Below are positions 53,462 to 63,100 of a stretch of DNA of 64,000 nucleotides, piece by piece. Position 1 is the stretch's first letter. Each line of letters starts with the position of its first letter. The DNA comes from Mycobacterium sp. SVM_VP21 (lineage in GTDB: Bacteria; Actinomycetota; Actinomycetes; Mycobacteriales; Mycobacteriaceae), in contig CP101406.1 in NCBI GenBank assembly GCA_024758765.1, positions 1,240,001-1,304,000 on the forward strand, in the 5' to 3' direction. The position numbers and the translations under genes are program-made. Under the pieces are notes generated by a model, which saw only the letters and a list, made by a program, of their open reading frames with translations, was not told the DNA's origin and did not search any database.

Positions 53462-54098
53462 GAGGGATGTCGAATTCGACTCGCGCGGAAACAGTCTCGA
53501 TCGCCTCGTACAGCGCCGCCATCCGATCCGGCAGCGACGGCGCTGCCAGCACCGCGTAGCGGTCGGCCTCCCCCATCGGGACCCGGCAGGCCAGCGAGTA
53601 CAGCCGCTGCCCCGGGTCCAGTGACCGCAACCGTCGACCACCCAGCAGACTGTTGCGCCCCGGCATCATCCACCGTCGCTGAGCTTGGGCCATCCGCTTG
53701 TGCAGCGCGACAATACGATCCTCGAGCGCCGCGAACTGCTTGTCCGTCACCGGTTCTGACGGCTCGTCGGGCCATACCTCGGTGATCGCCCGCGGGTAGG
53801 GATCGTCGGCGAGCCATTCACGCACCCGGATCCGCTCCCCGGTCAGGCAACGCAACGCGTACCGGCCTCCCCCGAGCTCCGTGCACTGGGTGATGCTGGC
53901 CATCGCGCCGACGTCGTTGCGCTGCTCACCGCCGCCCACCTCCCGACCGCGAGCGATCAGCACCACCCCGAAGCGCGGATCGCCGCTGCGCATCAGGTCA
54001 CCGACCAACACGGTGTAGCGCAACTCGAAGATCCGCAGGGACAGCTCCTCGCCGGGCAGCAATACCCACTCCAGCGGGAACATCGGCAGTTCCATCAC
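53457..54098 (-). CDS. LON-substrate-binding-domain protein (Rv0434-like)
   Basis: The 213-aa protein has the N-terminal LON domain alone: MFPLEWVLLPGEELSLRIFELRY, FGVVLIARGREVGGGEQRNDVG, TQCTELGGGRYALRCLTGERIRV and a helical C-terminal part (ALEDRIVALHKRMAQAQRR). No ATPase or protease domain follows, as in Rv0434 (217 aa). Such proteins may present substrates to proteases, but no function is proven. It starts at GTG 54098 or ATG 54095 and overlaps the stop of the ligase gene by 4 bases. It is the last gene of the minus-strand group from 56429. Confidence 0.85.
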   Translation of the reverse strand: MMELPMFPLEWVLLPGEELSLRIFELRYTVLVGDLMRSGDPRFGVVLIARGREVGGGEQRNDVGAMASITQCTELGGGRYALRCLTGERIRVREWLADDPYPRAITEVWPDEPSEPVTDKQFAALEDRIVALHKRMAQAQRRWMMPGRNSLLGGRRLRSLDPGQRLYSLACRVPMGEADRYAVLAAPSLPDRMAALYEAIETVSARVEFDIPR

Positions 54099-55264
54099 GA
54101 GATATCGAGCTCGCCCACCAGTGCATCGACCACGGCACGCAGATCGCCGTCATGTTCCTCGGCGACCCGGCGCTGACGCTGGTACGACGCGCCCGTTCGG
54201 TAAATGTCGGCGACGGCCGCCAGCTCGTCGGCACAGTGCAGTCGCGCGGCAACCGGTTCGAGCCGGTTGAGCAGCTCGTCGAGGTCCTCGGTGACCAGGC
54301 GCTCATTGCTGTCGGCATCAAGGATGATCTCGGCGTCCAGCCCGTAGCGGGCGGCGCGCCACTTGTTCTCCTGCACGTGCCAGGGCGGCATGGTGGGCAG
54401 GGATTCATCGTTCTCCAGCCGCCGGTCCAGGTCGACGATCAGGCAGTGCGTCAACGCCACCAGCGCACCCAGCTCACGCAGATTGGACACCCCGTCGCAG
54501 ACCCGCACCTCGATGGTGCCCAGATGCGGTGATGGCCGGATATCCCAACGAATCTCGTTGGTGTGGTCGATGATCCCGGTCTTCTTCTGGTCGTAGACGA
54601 AGCCCTCGAACTCTTCCCAGGTCTGGAACTGAAACGGCAGGCCCGCAGTGGGCAACTGCTGGAACATCATCGCGCGGTTACTGGCGTAACCCGTGTCGTG
54701 ACCGTCCCACCAGGGCGAGGACCCCGACAACGCCAGCAGGTGCGGATAGTGCTGCAGCAGTGAGGAGATGATCGGCATCACCTTGTAGGACGAGGAGATA
54801 CCGACATGGACGTGCACTCCCCAGATCAGCATCTGCCGGCCCCACCACTGGGTGCGTTTGATCAGCTCGGCGTAGCGCGGCGCGTCGGTCAGCTTCTGTG
54901 CCGACCACTGCGCGAACGGGTGGGTGCCGGCGCCGAACAGCTCCATGCCCCGGCTTTGCACGATCGGCCGAGTGGTGCCCAGCGTCTGGCGCAGGTCCTC
55001 GATGGCCTCGCCGGTGTTGTCGCAGATGCCCGTGACGAGCTCGACGGTGTTGCGCAGCAATTCCTTGTGCACACGCGGGTTCTCGCCGAGCTCGGACAGG
55101 ACCGCGCTGGCTTCGTTGCTCAGATCACGCGTCTGGGCGTCGACGAGAGCCAGCTCCCATTCCACCCCGATAGTGGGACGGGCGCTGCGGGCGAACTCGA
55201 TTCGGGCTTCGGACCTCGAGGAAGCCCAGTTGTTGGTCGGGCTATCCGGCGCCGATAACACCAC
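54095..55264 (-). CDS. YbdK-type carboxylate-amine ligase (Rv0433-like)
   Basis: The protein of about 389 aa belongs to the glutamate-cysteine ligase 2 (YbdK/GCS2) family. It contains [97 protein letters not shown] and [17 protein letters not shown]. coli YbdK ligates glutamate and cysteine weakly in vitro, and mycobacteria use mycothiol rather than glutathione, so the true substrate is uncertain. The start is unclear: GTG 55264 or 55261 is most plausible, giving an overlap of about 20 bases with the sodC end. Rv0433 (376 aa) is the homologue by sequence order. Confidence 0.88.
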   Translation of the reverse strand: MVLSAPDSPTNNWASSRSEARIEFARSARPTIGVEWELALVDAQTRDLSNEASAVLSELGENPRVHKELLRNTVELVTGICDNTGEAIEDLRQTLGTTRPIVQSRGMELFGAGTHPFAQWSAQKLTDAPRYAELIKRTQWWGRQMLIWGVHVHVGISSSYKVMPIISSLLQHYPHLLALSGSSPWWDGHDTGYASNRAMMFQQLPTAGLPFQFQTWEEFEGFVYDQKKTGIIDHTNEIRWDIRPSPHLGTIEVRVCDGVSNLRELGALVALTHCLIVDLDRRLENDESLPTMPPWHVQENKWRAARYGLDAEIILDADSNERLVTEDLDELLNRLEPVAARLHCADELAAVADIYRTGASYQRQRRVAEEHDGDLRAVVDALVGELDIS

Positions 55265-55949
55265 ACGCAATCCGCTTTCCGGCGTCTCCGGTGGTCAGCG
55301 TGGTCTGGTCCGGGCCGGGCGTGCCGTTGACCTGGGTGTAGCGGTCCGCCGGGATGTTGGCGAAGTTGTCGTCGTCGGCGTGGATGATGATCGAGGTCCC
55401 GTCCCCGGCCAGCAGCTCAGCCTTGCTGAACGAGTCGGTGGTGGTGACCAACAGCCCATTGCCGTCGGAGCGCACCTGCAGCGACGTCAGGTCGCCACTC
55501 TGCGGATGCTCGCTGTGGCCGGGAGCCTGGAAATGTCCGCCGGCCGACAGGAAAGCGCCGGGCGCGCCGCCGGTGGGGGCCACCGACTCTGCTTCGCACT
55601 TACCAATGGAGTGGATGTGCAGGCCGTGGAAACCGGGCGAGAGCACCCCGCTGCTGGTGGTCCGCAGGGTCACGGTGGCGAATTCCTTGCCGCCGGCCTT
55701 GCTGAACTCGAATGTCGCGGTGGCCACCTGGCCGCCGTCGGGGGTCGTCAGGTGCGCAACGAGATTGTCCGAGCCGCCCGAGCCACCCGATTCGGACTCG
55801 GTGGCCGACGGCGCCGCCGACCCCGTCCAGATGGCCGGCGTGGTGCCGGGCGCGTCGGAAGGCAGCTGGTTGGGACTGCACGCCGCCAACAGCATGGCCG
55901 GGGTGGCGAAGAAGACGGCGGTGAAAGCTCTGCGGTGACCTGTGACCAT
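55242..55949 (-). CDS. sodC: Lipoprotein Cu,Zn superoxide dismutase
   Basis: The 235-aa protein begins with a lipoprotein signal (PAMLLAAC, lipobox Cys near residue 24) and a Ser/Gly/Thr-rich linker to about 60. The SOD domain follows with [14 protein letters not shown] (copper-binding His-x-His and the disulfide Cys), [26 protein letters not shown] and ACGVI with the second disulfide Cys. M. tuberculosis SodC is known to bind only copper, and the residues around HPQSGDL are similar. It removes superoxide at the outer side of the membrane. It overlaps the ligase gene downstream and lies 10 bases after the virR-like stop. Confidence 0.93.
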   Translation of the reverse strand: MVTGHRRAFTAVFFATPAMLLAACSPNQLPSDAPGTTPAIWTGSAAPSATESESGGSGGSDNLVAHLTTPDGGQVATATFEFSKAGGKEFATVTLRTTSSGVLSPGFHGLHIHSIGKCEAESVAPTGGAPGAFLSAGGHFQAPGHSEHPQSGDLTSLQVRSDGNGLLVTTTDSFSKAELLAGDGTSIIIHADDDNFANIPADRYTQVNGTPGPDQTTLTTGDAGKRIACGVIGAG

Positions 55950-55958
55950 GCGAGGAGC

Positions 55959-56429
55959 TTAACCCGCGACCACCACGATGACGCCCGGTGGTTGCTCGGC
56001 CACGTCTGGGATGCGCGGCTCGACAGCGGCTCCCAGCACCTGGGCCACCGAATGAGCCGCGTCCTGCTCGCCCTCGGCGTCGCTGAAGTAGACGGTGGTC
56101 TGGGTGACCTCGGGCAGTTCGAGGTTCCCGATCTCGGTCACGTTCCAGCCCGCTTCGCGCAGTCGGTCGGCGGTGTGCCCGGCCAGCCCCGCCTGTTCAG
56201 AGATGTTGAAGACCCGCACGTCGGACTTGTGTGCCGGACGTTCGGGTTTGGCCGGCGCCGAGGTCGTGGTGACGGGCTGCGCGGTCGTCGAGTGGTCGGC
56301 GTCGTCGTCGGTGCTCGACGATCCGAGGGCTTGAAACCCGACCAGCAGGAAGACGGTGCCCAAGAACAGCAGCACCATCACCATCGCTCGCAGCGGGAGT
56401 CGAGAGGAGTCAGGAACGTGGTCGTTCAT
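55959..56429 (-). CDS. virR: VirR-like membrane protein with LytR C-terminal domain (Rv0431)
   Basis: The 156-aa protein starts MNDHVPDSSRLPLRAMVMVLLFLGTVFLLVGFQALGS, a single N-terminal membrane helix. A Thr/Pro-rich linker and a LytR_C domain follow (VRVFNISEQAGLAGHTADRLREAGWNVTEIGNL, TTVYFSDAEGEQ, GVIVVVAG). M. tuberculosis VirR (Rv0431, 164 aa) has the same plan; it localises to the envelope and restrains vesicle release. ATG 56429 is chosen to match it; ATG 56438 is also possible. It is translated just before sodC. Confidence 0.9.
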   Translation of the reverse strand: MNDHVPDSSRLPLRAMVMVLLFLGTVFLLVGFQALGSSSTDDDADHSTTAQPVTTTSAPAKPERPAHKSDVRVFNISEQAGLAGHTADRLREAGWNVTEIGNLELPEVTQTTVYFSDAEGEQDAAHSVAQVLGAAVEPRIPDVAEQPPGVIVVVAG

Positions 56430-56494
56430 TGCGCCCACTGTATCGAGGAGCGGGCCATGACCTATAAACGCCCAGGAATCAAGGTGTCAGACGA

Positions 56495-56803
56495 TCAGGT
56501 GATGTCGAAACCGAGCCGGCGCGCGGCACGCGCCTTCTGGCGACTGGACCGCAGCCTGCGCAACCGTTTGACCAGCATCGGATCGGCGGCCAGGGCCTCT
56601 GGCCGGTCAACAAGGGCGTTGAGGACCTGGTAGTACCGGGTCGCCGACAGCGCAAAGCGCTCCTTGATGGCCTCTTCCTTGGCGCCGGCGTACTTCCACC
56701 AGTCCCGTTCGAAGGACAGGATGTCGTGTTCGCGACGGCTCAGACCGTCGGTGGGTTCCGAATCGTCCCCTGAGCGATTCGCCTGCGCCATGGCGCCGTC
56801 CAT
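56495..56803 (-). CDS. DUF3263 small protein (Rv0430-like)
   Basis: The 102-aa protein starts MDGAMAQANRSGDD after an AGGAAACG ribosome binding site. It has EHDILSFERDWWKYAGAKEEAIKERFALSATRYYQVLNALVDRPEALAADP and a basic end (RLRRLRSSRQKARAARRLGF). The length equals Rv0430 (102 aa). A small helix-turn-helix fold is likely from the YYQVLNALVDRPE motif, so DNA binding is possible, but no function is proven. It is divergent from def and lies 66 bases before virR. Confidence 0.88.
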   Translation of the reverse strand: MDGAMAQANRSGDDSEPTDGLSRREHDILSFERDWWKYAGAKEEAIKERFALSATRYYQVLNALVDRPEALAADPMLVKRLRRLRSSRQKARAARRLGFDIT

Positions 56804-56978
56804 ATCGTTTCCTGGACCCTTCCGGAAAGTTCTCTCGCTGCAAACGTTCGGTTGTTTTCGGCGGAGTGTTCTGAGCGAATATTGAATCACGGCACGCTGT
56901 GTTGAACCGGGAGCCTGCCCCGCGCGTCGCCGTGGCCGCTGCACTTGACACTCATCGGCCACTTTAAGATTTGCGGTC

Positions 56979-57572
56979 ATGGCCGTCCTACCCATCCGCA
57001 TTGTGGGCGATCCCGTCCTGCACACCCCGACCAGCCCGGTGCCCGTCGCCGAGGACGGCTCGTTGCCGGCTGACCTCGGTGAGCTAATCACCTCAATGTA
57101 CGAGACCATGGACGCCGCCAACGGCGTCGGCTTGGCCGCCAATCAGATTGGCGTGGGCCTGCGGGTCTTCGTCTACGACTGCGCCGACGACCGCCGCTCC
57201 ACCACGCGGCGCCGCGGTGTGGTGGTCAACCCGGTACTGGAGACCTCCGAACGGCCCGAAACCATGCCTGACCCCGATGAGGACGACGAAGGCTGCCTGT
57301 CGGTGCCCGGTGAATCGTTTCCGACCGGTCGGGCGCACTGGGCGCGGGTCACCGGACTGGATGCCGACGGCAACCCGGTCACGTTGGAGGGCACTGGGCT
57401 TTTCGCCCGGATGCTGCAGCATGAGACCGGCCACCTCGACGGGTTGCTCTACCTGGACATGTTGGTGGGCCGCAACGCCCGCGCCGCGAAACGGACAGTG
57501 AAGGCCAACGGCTGGGGCGTGCCCGACCTGTCCTGGATGCCGGGCGACGTGCCCGACCCGTTCGGTCACTGA
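56979..57572 (+). CDS. def: Peptide deformylase
   Basis: The 197-aa protein has the three conserved motifs of peptide deformylase: GVGLAANQ at 49-56, EGCLS at 104-108 with the metal-binding Cys106, and HETGH at 148-152 with the two His ligands and catalytic Glu. It removes the formyl group from nascent proteins. The length equals M. tuberculosis Def (Rv0429c). It has an extended C-terminus ([19 protein letters not shown]) typical of mycobacteria. The GNAT gene starts 10 bases after its stop. Confidence 0.96.
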   Translation: MAVLPIRIVGDPVLHTPTSPVPVAEDGSLPADLGELITSMYETMDAANGVGLAANQIGVGLRVFVYDCADDRRSTTRRRGVVVNPVLETSERPETMPDPDEDDEGCLSVPGESFPTGRAHWARVTGLDADGNPVTLEGTGLFARMLQHETGHLDGLLYLDMLVGRNARAAKRTVKANGWGVPDLSWMPGDVPDPFGH

Positions 57573-57581
57573 CGAACCCTG

Positions 57582-58511
57582 ATGTCCCAACCACCCGAAC
57601 TCCCTGAGCTCGGCGTCCGAGTGAGTCTGCGCTATCTGCGTGCCCCGGGTTCCGAGCCGCCGATGGGCGATGTGATCGGGCATCTGCTGCAGGCCGGACC
57701 GCTGGTGCGGGTCCGCTCGGCCGACGGGGTGGTGCACGAGTGCCGGCACGCCGACGTGCTGTACGTGCGCCGGCTGACCGACCGGCCGGTGAAGAACTCG
57801 GCGATCCGTTCCGTCGAGCATGCCGCCGCGCTGGCCTGGCCGGGCAGTGAATATCAGTGGCAGGACGGCTGGCTGCTCCGAGCGGGCCCTGGCGCCGACC
57901 TCGCGGCCAATTCGGCTGTGCCCCTGGACATGTTTGCCCATCCGAACGCCATCCCGGCGATCATCGACTGGTACGTGCAGCGGGGTCTGCCACCGACGCT
58001 GGCGGTCCCGGAACGACTCCTGCGGCTGCCAGAGGACATCCCTACGCGATACGAGACCCGCACCCTGGTGTGCGACCTCGGCGCTGCCGGCGCTGCCGCT
58101 GGTGACGTGGTGATGGCGACCGAACCCGACACCGACTGGCTGGCGGTGTTCGGTCACGACGTGCCGGTGAACGTGTTGACCGCGGTGGTCGACGGCGATG
58201 TGATCTTCGCCTCGATTCCCGGGGTGGCGGTCGGGCGCGGTGCGGTCACCGAGGGCCCGGACGGGACCCGCTGGCTGGGGCTGACGGCGGTTCGGGTGGC
58301 CGCCGACCGGATCCGGCAGGGCTACGGGCGCGAGCTCTGCGCCGCGTTGCAGGCCTGGGGGGTTGGTCGCGGTGCCACCCGCGGTTACGCACAAGTGCCG
58401 ACCACTGACGAGGTATTCGAGTTCTTCGAAGCGATCGGATTCACCGGCCAGCACCGCAGCCGCTATATCGATGCCCGAGTGCTGGGCAGCGGGTCGACGC
58501 CATCGAACTAG
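57582..58511 (+). CDS. GNAT-family acetyltransferase (Rv0428c-like)
   Basis: The 309-aa protein has an N-terminal region of about 80 residues (RVSLRYLRAPGSEPPMGDVIGHLL), an unusual Arg-rich segment and a C-terminal GNAT-like domain (WLGLTAVRVAADRIRQGYGRELCAALQAWG, then TDEVFEFFEAIGFTGQHRSRYID). The acetyl-CoA P-loop is seen as RQGYGRELC. Rv0428c (302 aa) holds the same place in M. tuberculosis. The acceptor is unknown. Its last codons (GSGSTPSN) lie in the first partial unit of the 55-bp repeat array. Confidence 0.85.
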   Translation: MSQPPELPELGVRVSLRYLRAPGSEPPMGDVIGHLLQAGPLVRVRSADGVVHECRHADVLYVRRLTDRPVKNSAIRSVEHAAALAWPGSEYQWQDGWLLRAGPGADLAANSAVPLDMFAHPNAIPAIIDWYVQRGLPPTLAVPERLLRLPEDIPTRYETRTLVCDLGAAGAAAGDVVMATEPDTDWLAVFGHDVPVNVLTAVVDGDVIFASIPGVAVGRGAVTEGPDGTRWLGLTAVRVAADRIRQGYGRELCAALQAWGVGRGATRGYAQVPTTDEVFEFFEAIGFTGQHRSRYIDARVLGSGSTPSN

Positions 58512-58675
58512 CGTCGATCGCAAGCGCGACGAAGTCACGCGCAGCGGGTCGGCGCCGTCGAACTAGCGACGATCGCAAGCGCGACGAAGTCACGCGCAGC
58601 GGGTCGGCGCCGTCGAACTAGCGACGATCGCAAGCGCGACGAAGTCACGCGCAGCGGGTCGGCGCCGTCGAACTA
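58484..58675. repeat. 55-bp tandem repeat array (VNTR) before xthA
   Basis: Three full copies start at 58511, 58566 and 58621. Units 2 and 3 are identical and unit 1 differs by one base (GCGTCG for GCGACG). A partial fourth copy at 58484-58510 is coding for the end of the GNAT gene. Each unit ends with CGTCGAACTA. Such short intergenic arrays in mycobacteria vary in copy number and are used in strain typing. Confidence 0.9.
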
Positions 58676-58685
58676 GGGTGGCTGC

Positions 58686-59498
58686 GTGACTGCTCTGCGA
58701 CTGGCCACCTGGAACGTCAACTCCATCCGTTCTCGGGTGGACCGGGTGACCGACTGGCTGGCGCGCGCCGAAGTCGACGTGCTGGCCATGCAGGAGACCA
58801 AGTGCACCGACGCGCAGTTTCCGGCGCTGCCGTTTCACGAATTGGGCTACGAGGTCGCCCATGTCGGGCTGAACCAGTGGAACGGCGTGGCGATCGCATC
58901 GCGGGTCGGCCTAGACGACATCGAGGTCGGGTTTCCGGGCCAGCCGGCGTGGGCCAAGGCCGACGCCGATCCCGCCGTAGAGGCGCGCGCGCTGGGTGCC
59001 ACCTGCGGCGGGGTGCGGGTCTGGAGCCTCTACGTGCCCAACGGACGCGCCCTGAACGACCCGCACTACACCTACAAGCTGGATTGGCTTGCGGCGCTGC
59101 GCGATACCGCCCAAGGGTGGTTGCGCGACGATCCGTCGGCGCCGATCGCGCTGGTGGGCGACTGGAACATCGCTCCCCAGGACGACGACGTATGGAGCAT
59201 GGAGTTCTTCGAGGGCGCGACGCACGTCTCGCAACCGGAGCGCTTGGCCTTCCAGGCGATGGCCGACGCACAGTTCCTCGACCTGGTGCGGCCCTTCACG
59301 CCCGGCCCCGGCGTCTACACCTACTGGGACTACACGCAGCTGCGGTTCCCGAAGAAGCAGGGCATGCGCATCGACTTCATCCTGGGCTCCCCCGCGCTGG
59401 CGACTCGTGTCGCGCACGCCGAGATCGTCCGCGAAGAACGCAAGGGCAAGTCACCGAGTGACCACGCGCCGGTGCTGGTCGAGATCCGCCGGGACTGA
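58686..59498 (+). CDS. xthA: Exodeoxyribonuclease III
   Basis: The 270-aa protein has the endonuclease/exonuclease/phosphatase fold of ExoIII: ATWNVNSIRSR, MQETKCTD with the metal-binding Glu, WSLYVPNGR, ALVGDWNIAP (Asp and Asn of the active site), YWDYTQLRF and the C-terminal SPSDHAPVLVE with the catalytic His. It cleaves the backbone at abasic sites in base excision repair. The GTG at 58686 starts directly after the repeat array. Rv0427c (291 aa) is the synteny partner. Confidence 0.95.
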   Translation: MTALRLATWNVNSIRSRVDRVTDWLARAEVDVLAMQETKCTDAQFPALPFHELGYEVAHVGLNQWNGVAIASRVGLDDIEVGFPGQPAWAKADADPAVEARALGATCGGVRVWSLYVPNGRALNDPHYTYKLDWLAALRDTAQGWLRDDPSAPIALVGDWNIAPQDDDVWSMEFFEGATHVSQPERLAFQAMADAQFLDLVRPFTPGPGVYTYWDYTQLRFPKKQGMRIDFILGSPALATRVAHAEIVREERKGKSPSDHAPVLVEIRRD

Positions 59499-59605
59499 TT
59501 TACCCGCAGTTCTATGAATTCGGTGTGGATTTCGGACCGATCTCGAAATCACGCATAAGATAGGCGGATTATCCAATTTGCTCATTTGAAGGGCAGGGAA
59601 TTCCC

Positions 59606-60094
59606 ATGAACGCCGTCGCAGGGACGGTAAGAAAGGTGGCCGGAGCGGCGAACCGCGCGGTCACCATGACAACTGAGGCAGCCGGAGCGATCGGCGGGGC
59701 CGCAGTCAACGGGGTAATCGGCGGCGTCAAGGGGGCGGCCGGCGGCGTGCAGCGTGGGCTGCGCACCGGCAGCCACTCGACTCCCGCGGCCGCGCTGACC
59801 CTGGGCGCCCTCGGCGTGACCGGACTGGTCGAGTGGCCGGTGCTGGTCGCGGTGGGGGGCACCGCACTGGTGCTCAAGCAACTGGCCAACCGGTCCGATG
59901 ACAGCAAGGCGCCGGCCAAGGCCCCCACTGCGTCGGTGCGGCCGCTCAAGGCGGCGCCGCCGGCGAAGGCGACAAAGCCGGTGAAGTCGGCGAGCTCGTC
60001 GACGTCGTCGCGTCGCAGCGCGCAGCCGAAGAAGACAGCGGCACGCCAATCACGCAGCGGGGCCAGCAGCACCCGCACCCGTACCCGCCACTAG
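59606..60094 (+). CDS. Conserved mycobacterial membrane protein (Rv0426c-like)
   Basis: The 162-aa protein has a Gly/Ala-rich N-terminal half with GAIGGAAVNGVIGGVKGAAGG, one hydrophobic helix (WPVLVAVGGTALVLKQL) and a basic Lys/Ser/Thr/Ala tail with TSSRRSAQPKKTAARQSRS that ends RTRTRH. It lies just before ctpH as Rv0426c (147 aa) does. It may be a small accessory protein of the P-ATPase or a membrane-anchored DNA- or RNA-binding protein; no function can be read. GGGCAGGG upstream is a modest ribosome binding site. Confidence 0.75.
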   Translation: MNAVAGTVRKVAGAANRAVTMTTEAAGAIGGAAVNGVIGGVKGAAGGVQRGLRTGSHSTPAAALTLGALGVTGLVEWPVLVAVGGTALVLKQLANRSDDSKAPAKAPTASVRPLKAAPPAKATKPVKSASSSTSSRRSAQPKKTAARQSRSGASSTRTRTRH

Positions 60095-60105
60095 TCGGGT
60101 ACCGA

Positions 60106-63100
60106 GTGAATTCAGACTCTCCCCTGCGTTCCGTACGCCGCTCATGGCCGCTGCGCGCAGCGAATTTCGGTGTCCAACTGACCTCAGCGCTGATCGATGC
60201 CTCCGTCCAGACCGCTGCCGGGGTAGCCGGCGCGATTCTGCCGAACGGCGACGGGGGCCCGGTGCTGTCCCGCCGCTGTTTCCGCGGTGAGGGGCGGGCC
60301 TGGGTCGAGATTCGTGGCCTCGACGGCTCCGCCGGTGACGAGCTGGCGACCGCCGTCTTGGACGCTGCCCGCGCCCTGCCCGGGGTGATCTCGGTCCGCT
60401 TGAACCACCCGTTGTCGCGCCTAGTGGTCGGGCTCGACCCAACCGCCGACAACGCCGTCTCAGTGCGCGAACTGTGCCAGGTGGTAGCTGACACCGAAAG
60501 CCAGTACCGCACGGATCGGATTCCACGGTCGGAATCCCGCGGTCATGCCCCGGTGAGCCTGCCCGGCGACGGGATGACCGAGATGCTGCGCGCGTTGACT
60601 GTCGGCGCCAACATCGCCGGCTTGGGCGCGGCGACGCTGGGCCGGTTGCTGCGCCTGCCGGGCCTACCGCTCGGCCTGGAAGCCGGCGTCGTCGTCATCG
60701 ACTACCAGCCTCGAGTGCGCCGACTGCTGGAGGACCGCATCGGCAAGCAGGCAACCGATGCGCTGTTGGCGCTGGCCAGCGCCGGCGTGCACACCCTCAA
60801 CACCGCGCCGACCACGCTGGCGGTGGACTTGTCGGTGGAGGCGATGCGCGCCGGGGAGGAACGCGCCGAGGCACGGGCCTGGCGCCGCCACGAGCCGGAG
60901 CTCGCCCACCACGCCGATCATCCGCCGGTGACCGTCCCGGAGCGGCCGGCGCCGCGGCCGCCGGGTCCGGTGGAGCGCCACCTGACCCGCAGCGCCTGGG
61001 CACAAGTCGTAGGCGCTGGGGTGATCGGCGCCGCGACCCGGAATCCAGATCTGGCCGGTACGGCCGCCGCGGTGACCGCACCGAAGGCCACCCGCACCGC
61101 ACGCGAGTCGTTCGCCGCCACCCTGGGCCGCGGTCTGGCCGATCAGCACGGCACGGTGGTGCTGCGGCCGGGCAGCCTGCGTGAGCTCGACCGCGTCGAC
61201 ACCGTGGTCATCGATCCGCGCGTGCTGTGCGGTGAGACCTTGCGGGTGATGCAGGTGTGCGGCGCCGACGACGACGAACTGCGCGCCGTGTGGGTGCAGG
61301 CTCAGGCTCGACTGACCGACGCCGACCTCAAACCGGGATGGCACCGCATCGGACCGCGCTCCGGTGTGCAGGCCTCTTTCCAGCCCGCGCTACTCCCGCT
61401 GGCCGCCGCGGTGGTGACCGAGGCGCGCCGCGCCGACGTCGAGGTGGTCTCGGTGGAGGCCGAGGCGCTCGGCGAACTGCGGCCGGTCTTCGACGAGATC
61501 CGACCCCTGGATGGCGCCTCGGTAGACCAGGCGCTGGCCGCCGCGGTAACCGCCTATCAGGCCGAAGGCCATGACGTCGCGGTGCTGTCCGCGGTTGCCC
61601 TCGACGCACTGGCCGCTGCCGACGTCGCGCTGGGCGTGCTATCGGGACAGGGCGTCCCGCCCTGGTGCGCCGATCTCCTGCTGACCGACCTGGCCGCTGC
61701 GTGGCGGGTGCTGCATGCCTTGCCCGCCGCCCGCTCCGCCAGCCACCGTGGCGTCGAGATCGCCACCGGCGCCACCGCGTTGGGCTCACTGCTGATGCTG
61801 CCCGGGGTGCGCGGCAGCGGGCCAGGCCCCGTGACCACAGGCGCGGCAGCCGGCGCACTGTCGGGGTACTGGCTCGCGCGCCGTGCCGTGGACGCGGCGG
61901 TGCCTCGGCCGGCGGCGGTGCACGAGTGGCACGCGATGTCCGTCGACCAGGTACGGGCGGTGTTGCCGCCACCGGAGCTGGAAGAGACACCCACCACCCA
62001 CCATGCGCCGGCCGCGGCGGCTGCGCTGGCGGCGGTGGATCTGGCCCGCCGCGGGGCGCAGGCAACCGCGCCCCCACGACTGCTGCGGCAGTTCGCCCAG
62101 GCCGTGCGCAGTGAGCTGTCCGACCCGATCACGCCGGTGCTGGCGCTGGGGGCTGCGGCCAGCGCGGTGCTGGGCTCACCCGTCGACGCGATGCTGGTCG
62201 GTTCGGTGTTGGGCGGCAACGCGATGCTGGCTGCCGCTCAGCGACTCATCGCCGAGCGCCGGCTCAGCGTGCTGTTGAACGAACAGATTCCACCGGCGCG
62301 CAAGGTCCTGCCCGACGGCAGTCACTGTGAGATCCCAGCCGAGGAGCTGGTCCCCGGCGATGTGATCGAGGTGCATGGCCACGAGGTGGTGCCCGCCGAC
62401 GGCCGGTTGATCGAAGCGATCGATCTGGAGGTCGACGAGTCGTCGCTGACCGGTGAGTCGTTGACGGTGGTCAAGCAGGTTGAGGCCACGCCGGGTGCCG
62501 ATCTGGCCGACCGCGAATGCATGGTCTACGCCGGGACCACCGTGGTGACCGGAACCGCGGTGGCACTGGTGACCGCGACCGGCGGCGACACCCACGGGCG
62601 ACGGGCGGCCGAACTGGTGGCCGGCGATCAGTCCGCGATCGGATTGCAGCATCAGCTGAGCCTGCTCACCAGTAAGGCCTGGCGGATCAGCCTGGCCGGT
62701 GGTGCTTTGGTGACCGGCCTGGGCATGGCCCGCCGGATCGGGTTGCGGCAGGCGGTGGCCAGCGGGATCGCGGTTAGCGTCGCGGCCATCCCCGAGGGGT
62801 TGCCGCTGGTGGCCACCCTGGCGCAGCAGTCCTCGGCCCGGCGGTTGACCAAGGCCGGGGTGCTGGTGCGGGTGCCACGTTCAGTGGAGGCCCTCGGGCG
62901 CGTCGACGTGGTCTGCTTCGACAAGACCGGCACCCTGAGCAAGAACCGGCTGCGGGTGTCGCAAGTGCACCCGGCGGCCGGTTTCACCGACCACGACGTG
63001 CTGCGCTTCGCGGCAAGCGCGGCGCCGGTGTCCAACGGCACCCGCCAGGTGCACGCCACCGACACCGCCATCGTGGAGGGCGCTGATGCGGCCGGCGCGT

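Noticed and set aside
59499..59605. Possible riboswitch or small RNA before the Rv0426c-like gene
   Set aside because: The 107 bases are AT-richer than average but show no conserved stem or known aptamer motif.
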